DNA from: Methylomagnum ishizawai
GTDB lineage: Bacteria > Pseudomonadota > Gammaproteobacteria > Methylococcales > Methylococcaceae
Direction: 5' to 3'
Length of the DNA: 64,000 bases
Assembly: GCF_019670005.1 (NCBI RefSeq)
Contig: NZ_AP019783.1
Span: 1,694,501-1,758,500, forward strand
Each line of letters begins with the position of its first letter. Within the stretch, counting starts at the first letter, position 1. The notes under the pieces were generated by a model. The model saw nothing but the letters and a program-made list of their open reading frames with translations. It made no database searches and was not told the DNA's origin. Below, in pieces: positions 8,868 to 16,992 of the stretch. A program made the translations under genes and the position numbers.

Positions 8868-9261
8868 CGCCACCCCCCGCGCTCTCTTCCACCCTCTGCG
8901 CCTCAAGCATCGCATCCAGCATCCGGCGGGCTTCCTCGACTTGGGCCGGGATCCAGCTCTGAACGATGTACGCGAAATGCGCCGTATCGACGCTGATGTC
9001 GAGGCTCGCATCGTGCAGCCAATCCACATGAATCCGCAGCCGGTGCGCCAAATCGAACAGGCCGAGCGAGCTACCGACCCGGCCCAAGGATTGACCGGAT
9101 AACCAACGTTTCGCGGTGGCCTTGGTGATATGGCAGAAGACTGCCACGGTGGCCGTGTGGTCGCGCTCCGGTATACCTGCATAGTCCAGCGCCATGCCCA
9201 GGCGCTTACCCAGGAGCGCGGCGGTTTCGCGGGCTTGCGAGGTGTTGTGTGGGTTATTCAT
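8857..9261 (-). CDS. XRE-like helix-turn-helix protein
   Basis: A 134-residue protein whose N-terminal two thirds look like a lambda-repressor type HTH domain: a KRLGMALDYAGI helix, ITKATAKRWLSGQ as the recognition segment, then LAHRLRIHVDWLHD. The C-terminal part is acidic and helical. The start at ATG 9261 overlaps the stop of the preceding gene by 8 bp; the stop TAG lies at 8859-8857, inside the first codons of the primase gene. It is probably a regulator of the element's replication operon. The helix assignment is by eye, so the class is moderately sure and the target unknown. Confidence 0.65.
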   Translation of the reverse strand: MNNPHNTSQARETAALLGKRLGMALDYAGIPERDHTATVAVFCHITKATAKRWLSGQSLGRVGSSLGLFDLAHRLRIHVDWLHDASLDISVDTAHFAYIVQSWIPAQVEEARRMLDAMLEAQRVEESAGGGDVR

Positions 9262-9604
9262 GGCCCACCCCCACAGTGTCCTTGTTGCTGACTTGCCGGG
9301 GTTCCGGCCCGAAAGTGTCGATAGCCGACTCTACCCTATCCACCAAATCGACGATGACCCCGAGCCTTTCTAGCGCGATAGCATTTGCGCGGGCCAAGTC
9401 GTCGGCGTCTACTTCGATCCGGGCCGGATCGCGGGAGGCGATGGTTTCGAGGGTGAAATGGCTCAGCCGCAGCAAGGATTGAACACCGAACAATTCGGAA
9501 ACCAGCTTGCTAATGGTGGCCTGGATTTCGGGCGCGGTGGGGGTGGGTTTTTGGGTGGAGGGAATGATGGGCGCAACTGGGGCGCTGGGGGTCTTGGCAG
9601 ACAT
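9254..9604 (-). CDS. Hypothetical island protein
   Basis: A 116-residue product with a Pro/Thr/Ala-rich N-terminal 35 residues and a helical remainder containing LVSELFGVQSLLRLSHF. I do not recognise a family. The ATG at 9604 has GGAG about eight bases upstream. A much longer reading frame continues upstream through the leader RNA region, but that part has the features of a structured non-coding leader, so the short start is preferred. It is the first translated gene after the C4-like leader and is coupled to the HTH gene by an 8-bp overlap, so it may be the gene controlled by the leader RNA. Confidence 0.55.
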   Translation of the reverse strand: MSAKTPSAPVAPIIPSTQKPTPTAPEIQATISKLVSELFGVQSLLRLSHFTLETIASRDPARIEVDADDLARANAIALERLGVIVDLVDRVESAIDTFGPEPRQVSNKDTVGVGHE

Positions 9605-9771
9605 AGGGAAGGCTCCTGTAGTTGAGTTTGGAGCCGTCGCCGTTTGCGTTCCACGGCAAGATGGCGACGGATCGGCGGGGGTGGAACGCCAGGACGCAGC
9701 CCTACAGGCTAGCCGCGTCAGGCACCCCGCTCGACCCGTCATAGACATGGGCAGGTCGGACCGCAAGGCAC

Positions 9772-9833
9772 AAAAAAAGCGCCCCGGTCGGCAAGATGGC
9801 GCTGTGCGCCTGTAGGACTGGCGGGGGTTCCAC
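9772..9833 (-). ncRNA. Candidate C4-like / P4 CI-like antisense RNA leader
   Basis: The minus strand between the 70-residue gene and the 116-residue gene contains a terminator: AGCGCC (9803-9798) pairs with GGCGCT (9783-9778), followed by seven Ts (9778-9772). Just upstream, bases 9816-9808 are the complement of 9709-9701, and GTTCCAC (9827-9833 and 9648-9654 on the plus strand) is complementary to 9681-9687. A 13-base direct repeat (9789-9801 and 9654-9666) adds a second pair of sites. A short RNA ending in a terminator with complements downstream is the plan of P1 C4 and P4 CI immunity RNAs. Exact ends are not determined. Confidence 0.5.
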
Positions 9834-9839
9834 GCCCCG

Positions 9840-9864
9840 GCCCCGGCCAGCGCCGGGGCTTTTT
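9840..9864 (+). terminator. Rho-independent terminator, rightward
   Basis: GCCCCGGC (9840-9847), loop of four, GCCGGGGC (9852-9859), then five Ts. It reads opposite to the island genes and is the second such opposed terminator in this module. Confidence 0.6.
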
Positions 9865-9924
9865 CAGGATGGGCGAAGATGGGCGGGCATGTCAAGCCCG
9901 CCGCGTTGTTGGACGTGGGCGTGG

Positions 9925-10137
9925 TCATGCCGCCTCCGCCTTGTCTTCCCGGTTCGTGCCGAAGCAAACCCGGTCGAGGTCTTCTTTTTTGAATTGGCCT
10001 CCCAACTCCGCCAGGAGTTCGGCTTCATGTTCAGAACCAATGAGCGGAGGCGTGGTGACGCGGCTCAGCGCAAGAACGCAGAGAGACAAACGCCGCGCCG
10101 CAGCTTCGGAAATCGAAATGGAATCCTTAGGATTCAT
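9925..10137 (-). CDS. Small hypothetical island protein
   Basis: A 70-residue product beginning MNPKDSISISEAAARRL and ending KAEAA, mixed charged, with no recognisable domain. Its ATG (10137-10135) overlaps the stop of the alpA-like gene (ATGA), so it is co-translated with it. The leader RNA region follows it. Coupling to an AlpA regulator suggests a small regulatory or establishment protein, but nothing in the sequence proves it. Confidence 0.5.
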   Translation of the reverse strand: MNPKDSISISEAAARRLSLCVLALSRVTTPPLIGSEHEAELLAELGGQFKKEDLDRVCFGTNREDKAEAA

Positions 10138-10388
10138 GCGGCATCCCTCACATCACGATTGCGGAGGGAAACCAATTCGCGAACCAGGACTTTGATTTCG
10201 GCATCGGTTTTCCCAGCGATGCGGGCGTTGATAATAGAATCAACCTCCATATCCGGCCACGCGACACACCGCCCGCCAAGGTCCACAGGCGGGGTAAATA
10301 ATCCATCCTTGATGAGTTGATATAACTTCGTGCGCTGGCAGCCGTAATGGGCCAGGACTTTGGGTAGACGTAATAATGAACGCGCCAT
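10134..10388 (-). CDS. AlpA-family HTH regulator / excisionase-like protein
   Basis: The 84-residue protein fits the AlpA/MerR-like winged HTH family: an LLRLPKVLAHYGCQRTKLYQLIKDG helix pair followed by PPVDLGGRCVAW, the wing typical of AlpA. Members control integrase and excision genes of P4-like elements. The ATG at 10388 begins the leftward operon that runs through the replication genes. Upstream lies a 200-bp region with GTGAAAA repeats that probably holds its promoter and operators. The family call is confident; the specific target is inferred. Confidence 0.8.
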   Translation of the reverse strand: MARSLLRLPKVLAHYGCQRTKLYQLIKDGLFTPPVDLGGRCVAWPDMEVDSIINARIAGKTDAEIKVLVRELVSLRNRDVRDAA

Positions 10389-10475
10389 GACAAAAACCTC
10401 ACTGATTATGCTGATTGATTCGCCAAGGGTCGCCAGTGTTTAAGCGACCTTTGACGGAAAACAACATAAGCGCGG

Positions 10476-10557
10476 TTTTTTCACGACTAGCGGCAAAATG
10501 TGAAAACCACTCTAACCGTGAAAAAGTTCTTATTAGGTGTGAAGGTAGGTGTGAAAA
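10476..10557. promoter_or_regulatory. GTGAAAA repeats upstream of alpA-like gene
   Basis: The gene-free 10389-10588 stretch is AT-rich and carries GTGAAAA at 10500-10506, 10518-10524 and 10551-10557, with the inverse TTTTTCAC near 10477-10484 and a partial copy near 10538. The spacing suggests operators or iterons for the leftward operon promoter. No promoter hexamers were assigned with confidence. Confidence 0.4.
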
Positions 10558-10588
10558 CTATGGGCCGATTACCCGAAAGAAGAAGGTA

Positions 10589-12047
10589 TCAGGGCTTGAC
10601 AGCGGGTTCAGTGTTGTTGTCTTGAGCGCGAATTCTCGCCATTCGGTTCTCAAAAGTTCTTTTCTTGAGTTCCTTTGTATCCCCCTTTTTGGTTTGCCAT
10701 TCCAATTCGTTATTGCACCAAGATTCAATAGGGCTTCCGTGGGCTTTTTGGTAGTTTTTTAGTTTTCCCCAAAACACCTTAGTTTTTGGTTTACCTAGTG
10801 TATGCCATAAAGCAATAGCCCACCGCCAGAACTCTGTTCTAGCCGTTTCGTCCTCATATTCGCCGGGCTTGGTACTGGGTTCGTGTCGGGCCGGTTGCCC
10901 TTCCTGGTGGTCTTCACAAGCGGCTTGCGGGGTGGATTCGGGGGTGGGTATTGATCCTGGCAGCAGGGCAGATTCCCGCGCCCCTGGCCGCTCATAGTCC
11001 GGTAGGGCTTCCCTCAGTTCCCATTCCTCCACTAAGGTAAGCGGGTACATGAGGTCGGGGAGAAATCGCCGTATCAACCCCGAATCGGGATGGGTTATAG
11101 CCTCCAACAGCTTGCTGAATTCTTCCTCGCTCAGCGGAGCGGGGTGATAACCGGGGGTTAAATCCTGGCGGAACCATCCATCCCCAGAAAGAGCCGCGAT
11201 AATCGCCGATTCGCTCAAACCCCGTTTTCCCTCCCGCTCGGCCAACTGCGCGTAGGACAAATAGCGTTCCGGGTTATGGAGCCTTTCCAACTCATCCGCA
11301 TCGAAAAAGAGCGGCTGCAAGCAATCCTCCAGGTTGGGTATCTCCGGGGCCAATTCCCGCCGCTGTTCAGCCACCCAGTGCGAATAATCAACCTCCCAAG
11401 CGCAGCTATAGCGGCCCGTCCGCGCCCGGATAAACCCACGGCTCAACCATATCGCGATTTCCCCCGGCGTAACCTCGTGTCCCGGTTTATCGAACCGCCG
11501 CCGCAGAATATGCAAGGTGGCTTGGAACCCTATGAAGCGCTCTTGGACATGCTCCGCCGCTCGCAAGGAAACCAAGCCCCCGTTCTGCCGCCGCCAATTG
11601 AAATCGCCCGAGTTTCCGGGCGGAAGGGTGGACACATAGCCCGCGACATCCTCACACCGGACATGGAACCGCCCAAGCTCGGCGTTATCGGTGACACCCT
11701 CCTCATAAAGGGTGGGCCAAGACGCATCGACCAGCACGGGCTTACCGCCCGCCACCGATTTCATTTTGAAGCCGTGGTAAAGCGCTTTCCGCCCTTCCGC
11801 ATCGTGAATCCGCAACCCCCCTTCAAGCTGTCGATACAGCCTGATAAGCGGCGCTTCCCGATAGTAATGGGAACCCAGTTCAAGCAACCCCAAATATTCC
11901 ACAAGGCTGATTCGGTCCACGGGAAGACGGCCTTCCTCGCCGCCATCCAAATCCCAACGGAAATGTTCCCTTACCGCATCGGGTATCAGGGGGTTATCGC
12001 AGAACTCGACGGGTTCGCAGAACATGAATTGATTGGCCTTGCCCAGC
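10589..12047 (-). pseudogene. 3' part of island gene interrupted by IS4-type element
   Basis: This 3' fragment encodes 481 residues from NQFMFCEP to the stop, and still forms an open frame through the IS end that would give a false start (MKGLLGKANQF). Removing the IS and one 13-bp target copy joins it in frame to the fragment at 13463-13831: EWLGKA continues into NQFMFCEP. The intact protein would be about 604 residues. I see no known domain. The region has a Trp-rich middle, a Pro/Glu-rich low-complexity stretch (GSIPTPESTPQAACEDHQEG), and a basic C-terminus (TKELKKRTFENRMARIRAQ). Such proteins may be island cargo or replication accessories, but the function is unknown. Confidence 0.85.
12035..12047. 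repeat. Target site duplication, left copy
   Basis: GGCCTTGCCCAGC, identical to 13463-13475, flanks the IS4-family element. Confidence 0.92.
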
Positions 12048-13462
12048 AGCCCTTTCAAAGTGACTACTTCTTCTTCCTAAGTAATTGATATGTCGAGACA
12101 TGTGGCTGTTTCGGGTCGTAGGGCGGTTTGTCGATGGGCTTTTTCGGGCCGCGCGGATGCTTTTTGAGGGTACGCAACGGGATGTTCCGGGCGGTTTCGC
12201 GCAGCCACGCGGCGAATTCCGCCGGGGTTTGTTCGGAGACGAACAGCCAGTCGCCGACCCCGCTGAGTTGGATGAGCGCGAGGAAAGTGGCGGCGATCTC
12301 GTGGGAGAGATAATACCCGGAGATATCCTTGGACACGGGTTTTCCATGGGCGCAGTCCAGCGCCGAGATCATGACCGAGAAGAGGTTATAGGCGACCAGG
12401 GCCAGGGCGAATCCGAACAGGGCGGCCTTGGGATAGGCCAGGGTTTCGATCTCGGACTTGAAATGTTTTTCGACGTGTTGGAACGCGGTTTCCAGGGTCC
12501 AGCGCCTGCGGTAGAGGTCGGCGACGGTGGCGGCGGGTATGTCCGCCGGGAGGTCGGTCAGGATATCGACGAAGGCATCGCCGTCGCGGGTGGGTTGTTC
12601 GAGTTCGACGCGGACGAGGCGATAGGGCCGCCCGGCCACGCCGACCCGCTTTTCCAAAAGCCGCCCGCCGCCCTGTTCCCCGGCCTGGGAAAACAGGGTT
12701 TCCTCGGTCAGCGGCAGGTTCAGGTGCAAGCGCATCAAGGCGTGGGCGTTCCGGCCCTGGAGCCGGTCGAGGAATCCCACGGTGCAGAAGTTGCGGTCGG
12801 CGATCCACAGTTCGCCGGCCTTGGGGATACCGGCCACGGCGTCGAGCAGGCGGCGCTCCTGGGCATGTCCGTCCTCGCAAGGGAACACGTCCCGCATCAG
12901 GCGGCGCTCCGGGTCGAACACCACCAGCGACTTGCCCGGCAACGCGGCACCGCCGACCTCGCGGTGGACGGCGAGGCGTTTCTCGCTCGCCGCCAGACAG
13001 TTGCCGTCGAGGAGGCGGACCGGATAACCCGGCAACCAGGGTTCGGGGGTGAAACCCAGGGCATCGAGAATATCCGACAGGTCTTCCGAGGTATCGCGCA
13101 GCAGGGCTTGGGACACGGATAATTCAACGCCCTTGAGTTTCTCGTAGAGCGCGGATACCGTTACCCCCAGGGGTTCCGGGTGTTTCTGGTAGGCCGCGTT
13201 GATCGAGGGATGGACCTTGAGGACCACGCTCAGCATGAGGTCGCACACCGTCGAAAATAGGATTTCCCGCGTGTATTGCTCCTTCGCGTTCTCCAGGAAA
13301 ATCCTGTCCAGCCTCTCCGCCGCAAAGCAGCGTTCCAGTAGGCCGTGCAGCAGGCAGGACAGGGGCATTTTCTGGCGGAATAGCTCTAGCATTGATCTCG
13401 ACTATTGGTGTTGGTATGTTGAGCGCCGATAATACTATCGGTTATTTCAGTTTGAAAGGGCT
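12048..13462 (-). mobile_element. IS4-family insertion sequence, 1415 bp, complete
   Basis: The element is bounded by terminal inverted repeats AGCCCTTTCAAAGTGA (left) and, read inward from the right end, AGCCCTTTCAAACTGA: 15 of 16 positions match. A 13-bp direct duplication flanks it, within the range known for IS4 relatives. One transposase fills it. Both ends, the transposase and the duplication are intact, so the insertion looks recent. Confidence 0.93.
12064..13392 (-). CDS. IS4-family DDE transposase
   Basis: The 442-residue transposase has the catalytic triad in the IS4 arrangement: D129 in LLDGN, D199 in IADRNF, and E301 within the Y-(2)-R-(3)-E-(6)-K signature (YRRRWTLETAFQHVEKH, Y294 to K309 region). 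The spacing between D199 and E301 includes the beta-strand insertion usual for the family. The ATG at 13392 lies about 70 bp inside the right end of the IS and the stop is 16 bp from the left end. No frameshift or stop interrupts it, so it should be active. It catalyses cut-and-paste movement of the surrounding element. Confidence 0.93.
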   Translation of the reverse strand: MLELFRQKMPLSCLLHGLLERCFAAERLDRIFLENAKEQYTREILFSTVCDLMLSVVLKVHPSINAAYQKHPEPLGVTVSALYEKLKGVELSVSQALLRDTSEDLSDILDALGFTPEPWLPGYPVRLLDGNCLAASEKRLAVHREVGGAALPGKSLVVFDPERRLMRDVFPCEDGHAQERRLLDAVAGIPKAGELWIADRNFCTVGFLDRLQGRNAHALMRLHLNLPLTEETLFSQAGEQGGGRLLEKRVGVAGRPYRLVRVELEQPTRDGDAFVDILTDLPADIPAATVADLYRRRWTLETAFQHVEKHFKSEIETLAYPKAALFGFALALVAYNLFSVMISALDCAHGKPVSKDISGYYLSHEIAATFLALIQLSGVGDWLFVSEQTPAEFAAWLRETARNIPLRTLKKHPRGPKKPIDKPPYDPKQPHVSTYQLLRKKK

Positions 13463-13475
13463 GGCCTTGCCCAGC
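13463..13475. repeat. Target site duplication, right copy
   Basis: GGCCTTGCCCAGC, identical to 12035-12047. Confidence 0.92.
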
Positions 13476-13831
13476 CATTCATTGAACTCGTCCAGCCACA
13501 CATAAACCCGCGCCGGGAACAGTTTGGCCGAAGCGATAACCCATTCTTGACGGTCTTCGACCTCGGGGAGGCTTCTCGAACCCAAGTCCCGCCGCAACCG
13601 CTCAAGATTCCCGCAAAGTTCCTCCCACTGTGAAGGATACAACTCCCCCCGGATGCGGTTATGCCACTGGAAAGCGGAAGGGAAATCGGATTGCGGCGGT
13701 AAGACCCCGGTATCTCCACGATCCCGCAGATACCCGGCCAATGAATCGGGCGGAATTTCCCGACCGCTGGCAAATGGAATAGCCCACACCAAGAGCGCGT
13801 CCCGCCCCTGTATCTGATGGATGATCGGCAT
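13463..13831 (-). pseudogene. 5' part of the IS-interrupted island gene
   Basis: The 5' fragment starts at ATG 13831, chosen because AAGGGGG precedes it closely, and encodes 123 residues (MPIIHQIQGRDALLVW to NEWLGKA) before the insertion. Read-through into the IS adds SPFKLK and stops at 13442. The right copy of the target duplication is 13463-13475. With the 3' fragment at 10589-12047 it restores one open frame. The fragment is rich in Trp and acidic residues and shows no recognisable domain. Confidence 0.82.
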
Positions 13832-13865
13832 AGCGCCCCCTTGACGCCAATCCCCTTGAGGATGG

Positions 13866-13930
13866 AAACCACGCCAGCCGGACAAGGGGTATCCGGTTTT
13901 CGCCCGGCCAAAGGCTAGGCGTGGTTTTTT
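13866..13930 (+). terminator. Long hairpin with T-run, rightward
   Basis: AAACCACGCC (13866-13875) pairs with GGCGTGGTTT (13918-13927), followed by more Ts to 13930. It lies between integrase and the split gene and reads opposite to both. The rest of 13932-14030 shows nothing recognisable. Confidence 0.45.
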
Positions 13931-14030
13931 CGATTACCCGGTGTGTTCGCTGTTGCTGCCTTCCCCAATCGATGACCGCCAAGCCCGCGGGCTTCACGCG
14001 CCGCGCCGGATCGGAACTCCCCTGCCACCC

Positions 14031-15254
14031 TCAAGCCGACTTGCGGAAAGTCGCCCGGATCACCGTCGCCTCGTTCATCAGGCCGTCCAAGTATTCGGCC
14101 CAGGCGGCAAGCATCTTGGCCCGTTGCTCCCGGTACTCCGCATGGGAATACACCCCGCGTAGCCCCCGGATCGCGTGGGCCAGCGCGGCCTCGATCACAT
14201 CGGCGGGATAGTCCATCTCGTGCAAATGGGTGGATAAGGTATGGCGGTGGTCGTGGATGTGGTAATCCTCCATCTCGCAGCTTGCACAAATCACCCGGTG
14301 AATCCCGCCCAGGTTGTTCCCGTTCATCGCCCGCGCCGGGTCGGTACGCATCGGGAACACCCAGGGGCTTCCGCCCGCCAGCGCCTTCAGTTCCGCGAAC
14401 ATCTCCACCGCCTGCGGCGACAGGGGAACCCAATGTTCCCGCCCGGCCTTCATCCGCGCCGCCGGAATCACCCACTCGCCGCGTTCCAGGTCGATTTCCA
14501 CCCAGGCCGCGCCCGCCAGTTCGTTCAAGCGCAAGCCCAGCATCAGCAACAGGTGCAGCCCCAGCTTATAGCCCCGGTAGCAGGAAGATTGATAGAGCGC
14601 GGTCAGATAGCGGCGGATTTCCTGGGCCTTCAAGTACCGGGTGCGCTTTTTGCGGGTGCCGATGCGCTTGGGCGTGATGGCCGCAGCCACATTGCAGGCT
14701 ATCCACTCGCATTCCACCGCATAGGCCAGAACCCGGCGCATCGACCCATGGGCTTCCAGCGCCGCCGCCTCGCCCCGCCTTGCCCGCAGGTCGTAGAGCA
14801 TCAGCCGCAGCGCGTCCATGGTGATTTCCTCCAAGGGCATCGCACCAAACGCCGGGACCAAGTGCCGTTGAATCACGCCCCAAGGCTTCGACGGGTCTTT
14901 CCAATCCTTTTCCAGGCACTCGGCCCGGTAGCGTTCCGCCGCGCCCGCGAAGGTCATCCGGTTTTCCCGCGCCCGCGCCGCCACCTTGTCGGCCTCGGCC
15001 TGGGCCTTCGGGCAAATCCCCTGCCTGACCAGCTTGCGGGCGGCTTGGTGCCTCTCCCGCGCCTCCGCAAGCGACAGATCGGGATAGTAGCCCAGGCGGT
15101 ATTTCACCTTCCGGCCCTCGATGCGGTACTCATACATCCAAACCATCTCGCCGCCCGCCCGAACGATCAAGGCCAAGCCCTGCCCGTCCGCAAGCTGGAA
15201 ATCCTTGTCGGCGGGTTTGGCTTTTTTGCTTAGAAATAAATGGGTTAGCTTCAT
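14031..15254 (-). CDS. int: P4-family tyrosine integrase
   Basis: This 407-residue recombinase has the N-terminal DUF4102 arm-binding domain (ADGQGLALIVRAGG, LGYYPDLSLAEAR), a core-binding middle and a C-terminal catalytic domain. Catalytic residues are R242 (LGLRLNEL), K269, H334-x-x-R337 (in HIHDHRHT), H360 and the nucleophile Y369 (GVYSHAEY). The HDHRHT box differs from the common HDLRRT but keeps H and R. ATG 15254 starts the gene, and CGGGGACAA repeats lie just upstream. As the outermost island gene next to glnA it marks the right end of the element; no tRNA target is present here. Confidence 0.92.
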   Translation of the reverse strand: MKLTHLFLSKKAKPADKDFQLADGQGLALIVRAGGEMVWMYEYRIEGRKVKYRLGYYPDLSLAEARERHQAARKLVRQGICPKAQAEADKVAARARENRMTFAGAAERYRAECLEKDWKDPSKPWGVIQRHLVPAFGAMPLEEITMDALRLMLYDLRARRGEAAALEAHGSMRRVLAYAVECEWIACNVAAAITPKRIGTRKKRTRYLKAQEIRRYLTALYQSSCYRGYKLGLHLLLMLGLRLNELAGAAWVEIDLERGEWVIPAARMKAGREHWVPLSPQAVEMFAELKALAGGSPWVFPMRTDPARAMNGNNLGGIHRVICASCEMEDYHIHDHRHTLSTHLHEMDYPADVIEAALAHAIRGLRGVYSHAEYREQRAKMLAAWAEYLDGLMNEATVIRATFRKSA

Positions 15255-15255
15255 T

Positions 15256-15318
15256 TTGTCCCCGTGATTTCAGGAAAAGCGCCCCAGGATCATAGCGCGG
15301 GGACAATTCCGGGGACAA
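15256..15318. promoter_or_regulatory. CGGGGACAA repeats upstream of integrase
   Basis: CGGGGACAA occurs at 15298-15306 and 15310-15318, exactly 12 bases apart, and its inverse TTGTCCCCG at 15256-15264 directly before the int start. These may be Int or AlpA/Xis binding sites controlling int and recombination. Confidence 0.45.
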
Positions 15319-15363
15319 ACAAGGCCGGATTCGAGCGGACCATAGCGGAAGTAGGCGGACATT

Positions 15364-15406
15364 AAAAAGGCCGCAAGCCTTGATTTTTCAAAGCTTTGCG
15401 GCCTTT
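15364..15406 (-). terminator. glnA terminator
   Basis: On the minus strand an 11-bp stem (15406-15396 with 15376-15366) is followed by Ts into 15364. It lies 29 bp after the glnA stop. Confidence 0.8.
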
Positions 15407-15434
15407 CCCGGACGTTACCGGACTCAGCTAGCCA

Positions 15435-16844
15435 TTACAGGCTGTAGTACATATCGTACTCGACCGGATGGGTGCTCATGCGCAGACGGGTGACTTCCTG
15501 CATCTTCAGGTCGATGTAGGCGTCGATCATGTCGTTGGTGAACACGCCGCCCTGGGTCAGGAACTCGCGGTCGGCGTCCAGGGCTTCCAGCGCCATGTCG
15601 AAGGAATGGCAAACCTGCGGGATGGCCTTGGCTTCCTCGGCGGGCAGGTCGTACAAGTCCTTGTCCATGGCGTCGCCGGGATGGATCTTGTTCTGGATGC
15701 CGTCGAGGCCGGCCATCAGCATGGCCGCGAAAGCCAGGTACGGGTTGGCGGTGGAGTCCGGGAAGCGGACTTCGATGCGGCGGGCCTTGGGGTTCTGCAC
15801 ATAGGGCACGCGGATGGAAGCGGAACGGTTGCGGGCCGAGTAGGCCAGCATCACCGGAGCCTCGAAACCGGGCACCAGGCGCTTGTAGCTGTTGGTGGAG
15901 GCGTTGCAGAAGGCGTTCAGCGCCTTGGCGTGCTTGATGATGCCGCCGATGTAGTACAGCGCGGTCTCGGACAGGCCGCCGTACAGATCGCCGGTGAACA
16001 GGTTCACGCCGTCCTTCGCGATGGACTGGTGGACGTGCATGCCGCTGCCGTTGTCGCCGACCAAGGGCTTCGGCATGAAGGTCGCGGTCTTGCCGAAGGC
16101 GTGGGCCACGTTCTGCACCACATACTTCAGGGTCAGCACTTCGTCGGCCTTCTGCACCAGGGTGCCGAACTTCACGCCGATTTCGCACTGGCCGGCGGTG
16201 GCGACTTCGTGGTGGTGGACTTCCACGACCAGGCCCATGTCCTCCAGGGTGTTACACATGGCGGAACGCAGGTCCTGCATGGAATCGACCGGCGGCACCG
16301 GGAAATAACCGCCCTTGATGCCCGGACGATGGCCGATGTTGCCATCTTCGTAGACCTTCTCGGAGTTCCAGCCGGCTTCCTCGGAATCGACCTTGTAGAA
16401 GGAACCCTGCATGGAAGCGCCCCAACGCACGTCGTCGAACACGAAGTATTCGTTTTCCGGGCCGAAGAACGCGGTGTCGCCGATGCCGGTGGATTTCAGA
16501 TAGGCTTCGGCGCGTTTGGCGATGGAGCGGGGATCGCGCTCATAGCCCTGCATATCGGCGGGTTCGATGATGTCGCAGCGCAAGATCAGGGTCACATCGT
16601 CGAAGAAGGGATCGATGACGGCGGTGCTGGCATCCGGCATCAGGATCATGTCGGATTCGTTGATGTGCTTCCAACCGGCGATGGAGGAGCCGTCGAACAT
16701 CTTGCCGTCCTCGAACATGTCCTCGTCCACGGTGCTGGCCGGGATGGTGACGTGCTGTTCTTTGCCCTTGGTGTCGGCGAAGCGCAGGTCCACGTAGCGG
16801 ACTTCCTTTTCTTCGATCAGTTTCAGTACGTCTTGTGGCGTCAT
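15435..16844 (-). CDS. glnA: Glutamine synthetase type I
   Basis: The 469-residue enzyme condenses ammonia with glutamate using ATP, as a cytoplasmic dodecamer. It has the usual length of proteobacterial GSI-beta. FDGSSIAGW lies near the N-terminus, the [10 protein letters not shown] region and the [12 protein letters not shown] substrate segment are intact, and Y398 in DLYDLP is the adenylylation target of GlnE. The start is ATG 16844, preceded by GAGGAG; an in-frame upstream extension was rejected because of this. Its terminator follows closely. The upstream 16845-16992 shows no clear sigma-54 element, so NtrC control is not supported by what is visible. Confidence 0.97.
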   Translation of the reverse strand: MTPQDVLKLIEEKEVRYVDLRFADTKGKEQHVTIPASTVDEDMFEDGKMFDGSSIAGWKHINESDMILMPDASTAVIDPFFDDVTLILRCDIIEPADMQGYERDPRSIAKRAEAYLKSTGIGDTAFFGPENEYFVFDDVRWGASMQGSFYKVDSEEAGWNSEKVYEDGNIGHRPGIKGGYFPVPPVDSMQDLRSAMCNTLEDMGLVVEVHHHEVATAGQCEIGVKFGTLVQKADEVLTLKYVVQNVAHAFGKTATFMPKPLVGDNGSGMHVHQSIAKDGVNLFTGDLYGGLSETALYYIGGIIKHAKALNAFCNASTNSYKRLVPGFEAPVMLAYSARNRSASIRVPYVQNPKARRIEVRFPDSTANPYLAFAAMLMAGLDGIQNKIHPGDAMDKDLYDLPAEEAKAIPQVCHSFDMALEALDADREFLTQGGVFTNDMIDAYIDLKMQEVTRLRMSTHPVEYDMYYSL

Positions 16845-16992
16845 TCTTATCTCCTCAGGGGTAAGAGCTAGGGTTGCAAAAACCGGAAGCGGGCTGCGAT
16901 ACAAAATTCACACCAATCCTTGTGGGGGTCGATTCTTCCGGCCTGGAAGTCGGCGCGGCATCGCTACGCACCGTGATCGACCCATCGACGCA

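Noticed and set aside
8840-8870. Programmed -1 frameshift at the A8 run before the primase hairpin
   Set aside because: The upstream HTH frame ends at a TAG just before the A-run, so ribosomes in that frame never reach it.
12085-13122. 345-codon plus-strand frame in the IS
   Set aside because: Antisense to an intact DDE transposase with catalytic motifs.
5699-15360. GTCCGCCTAC (5711-5720) and its inverse at 15351-15360 as island attachment sites
   Set aside because: They are in inverted, not direct, orientation and one is part of a terminator stem; only ten bases match.
16845-16992. Sigma-54 promoter upstream of glnA
   Set aside because: A TTGCA is present but no GG-type -24 element lies at the right distance.
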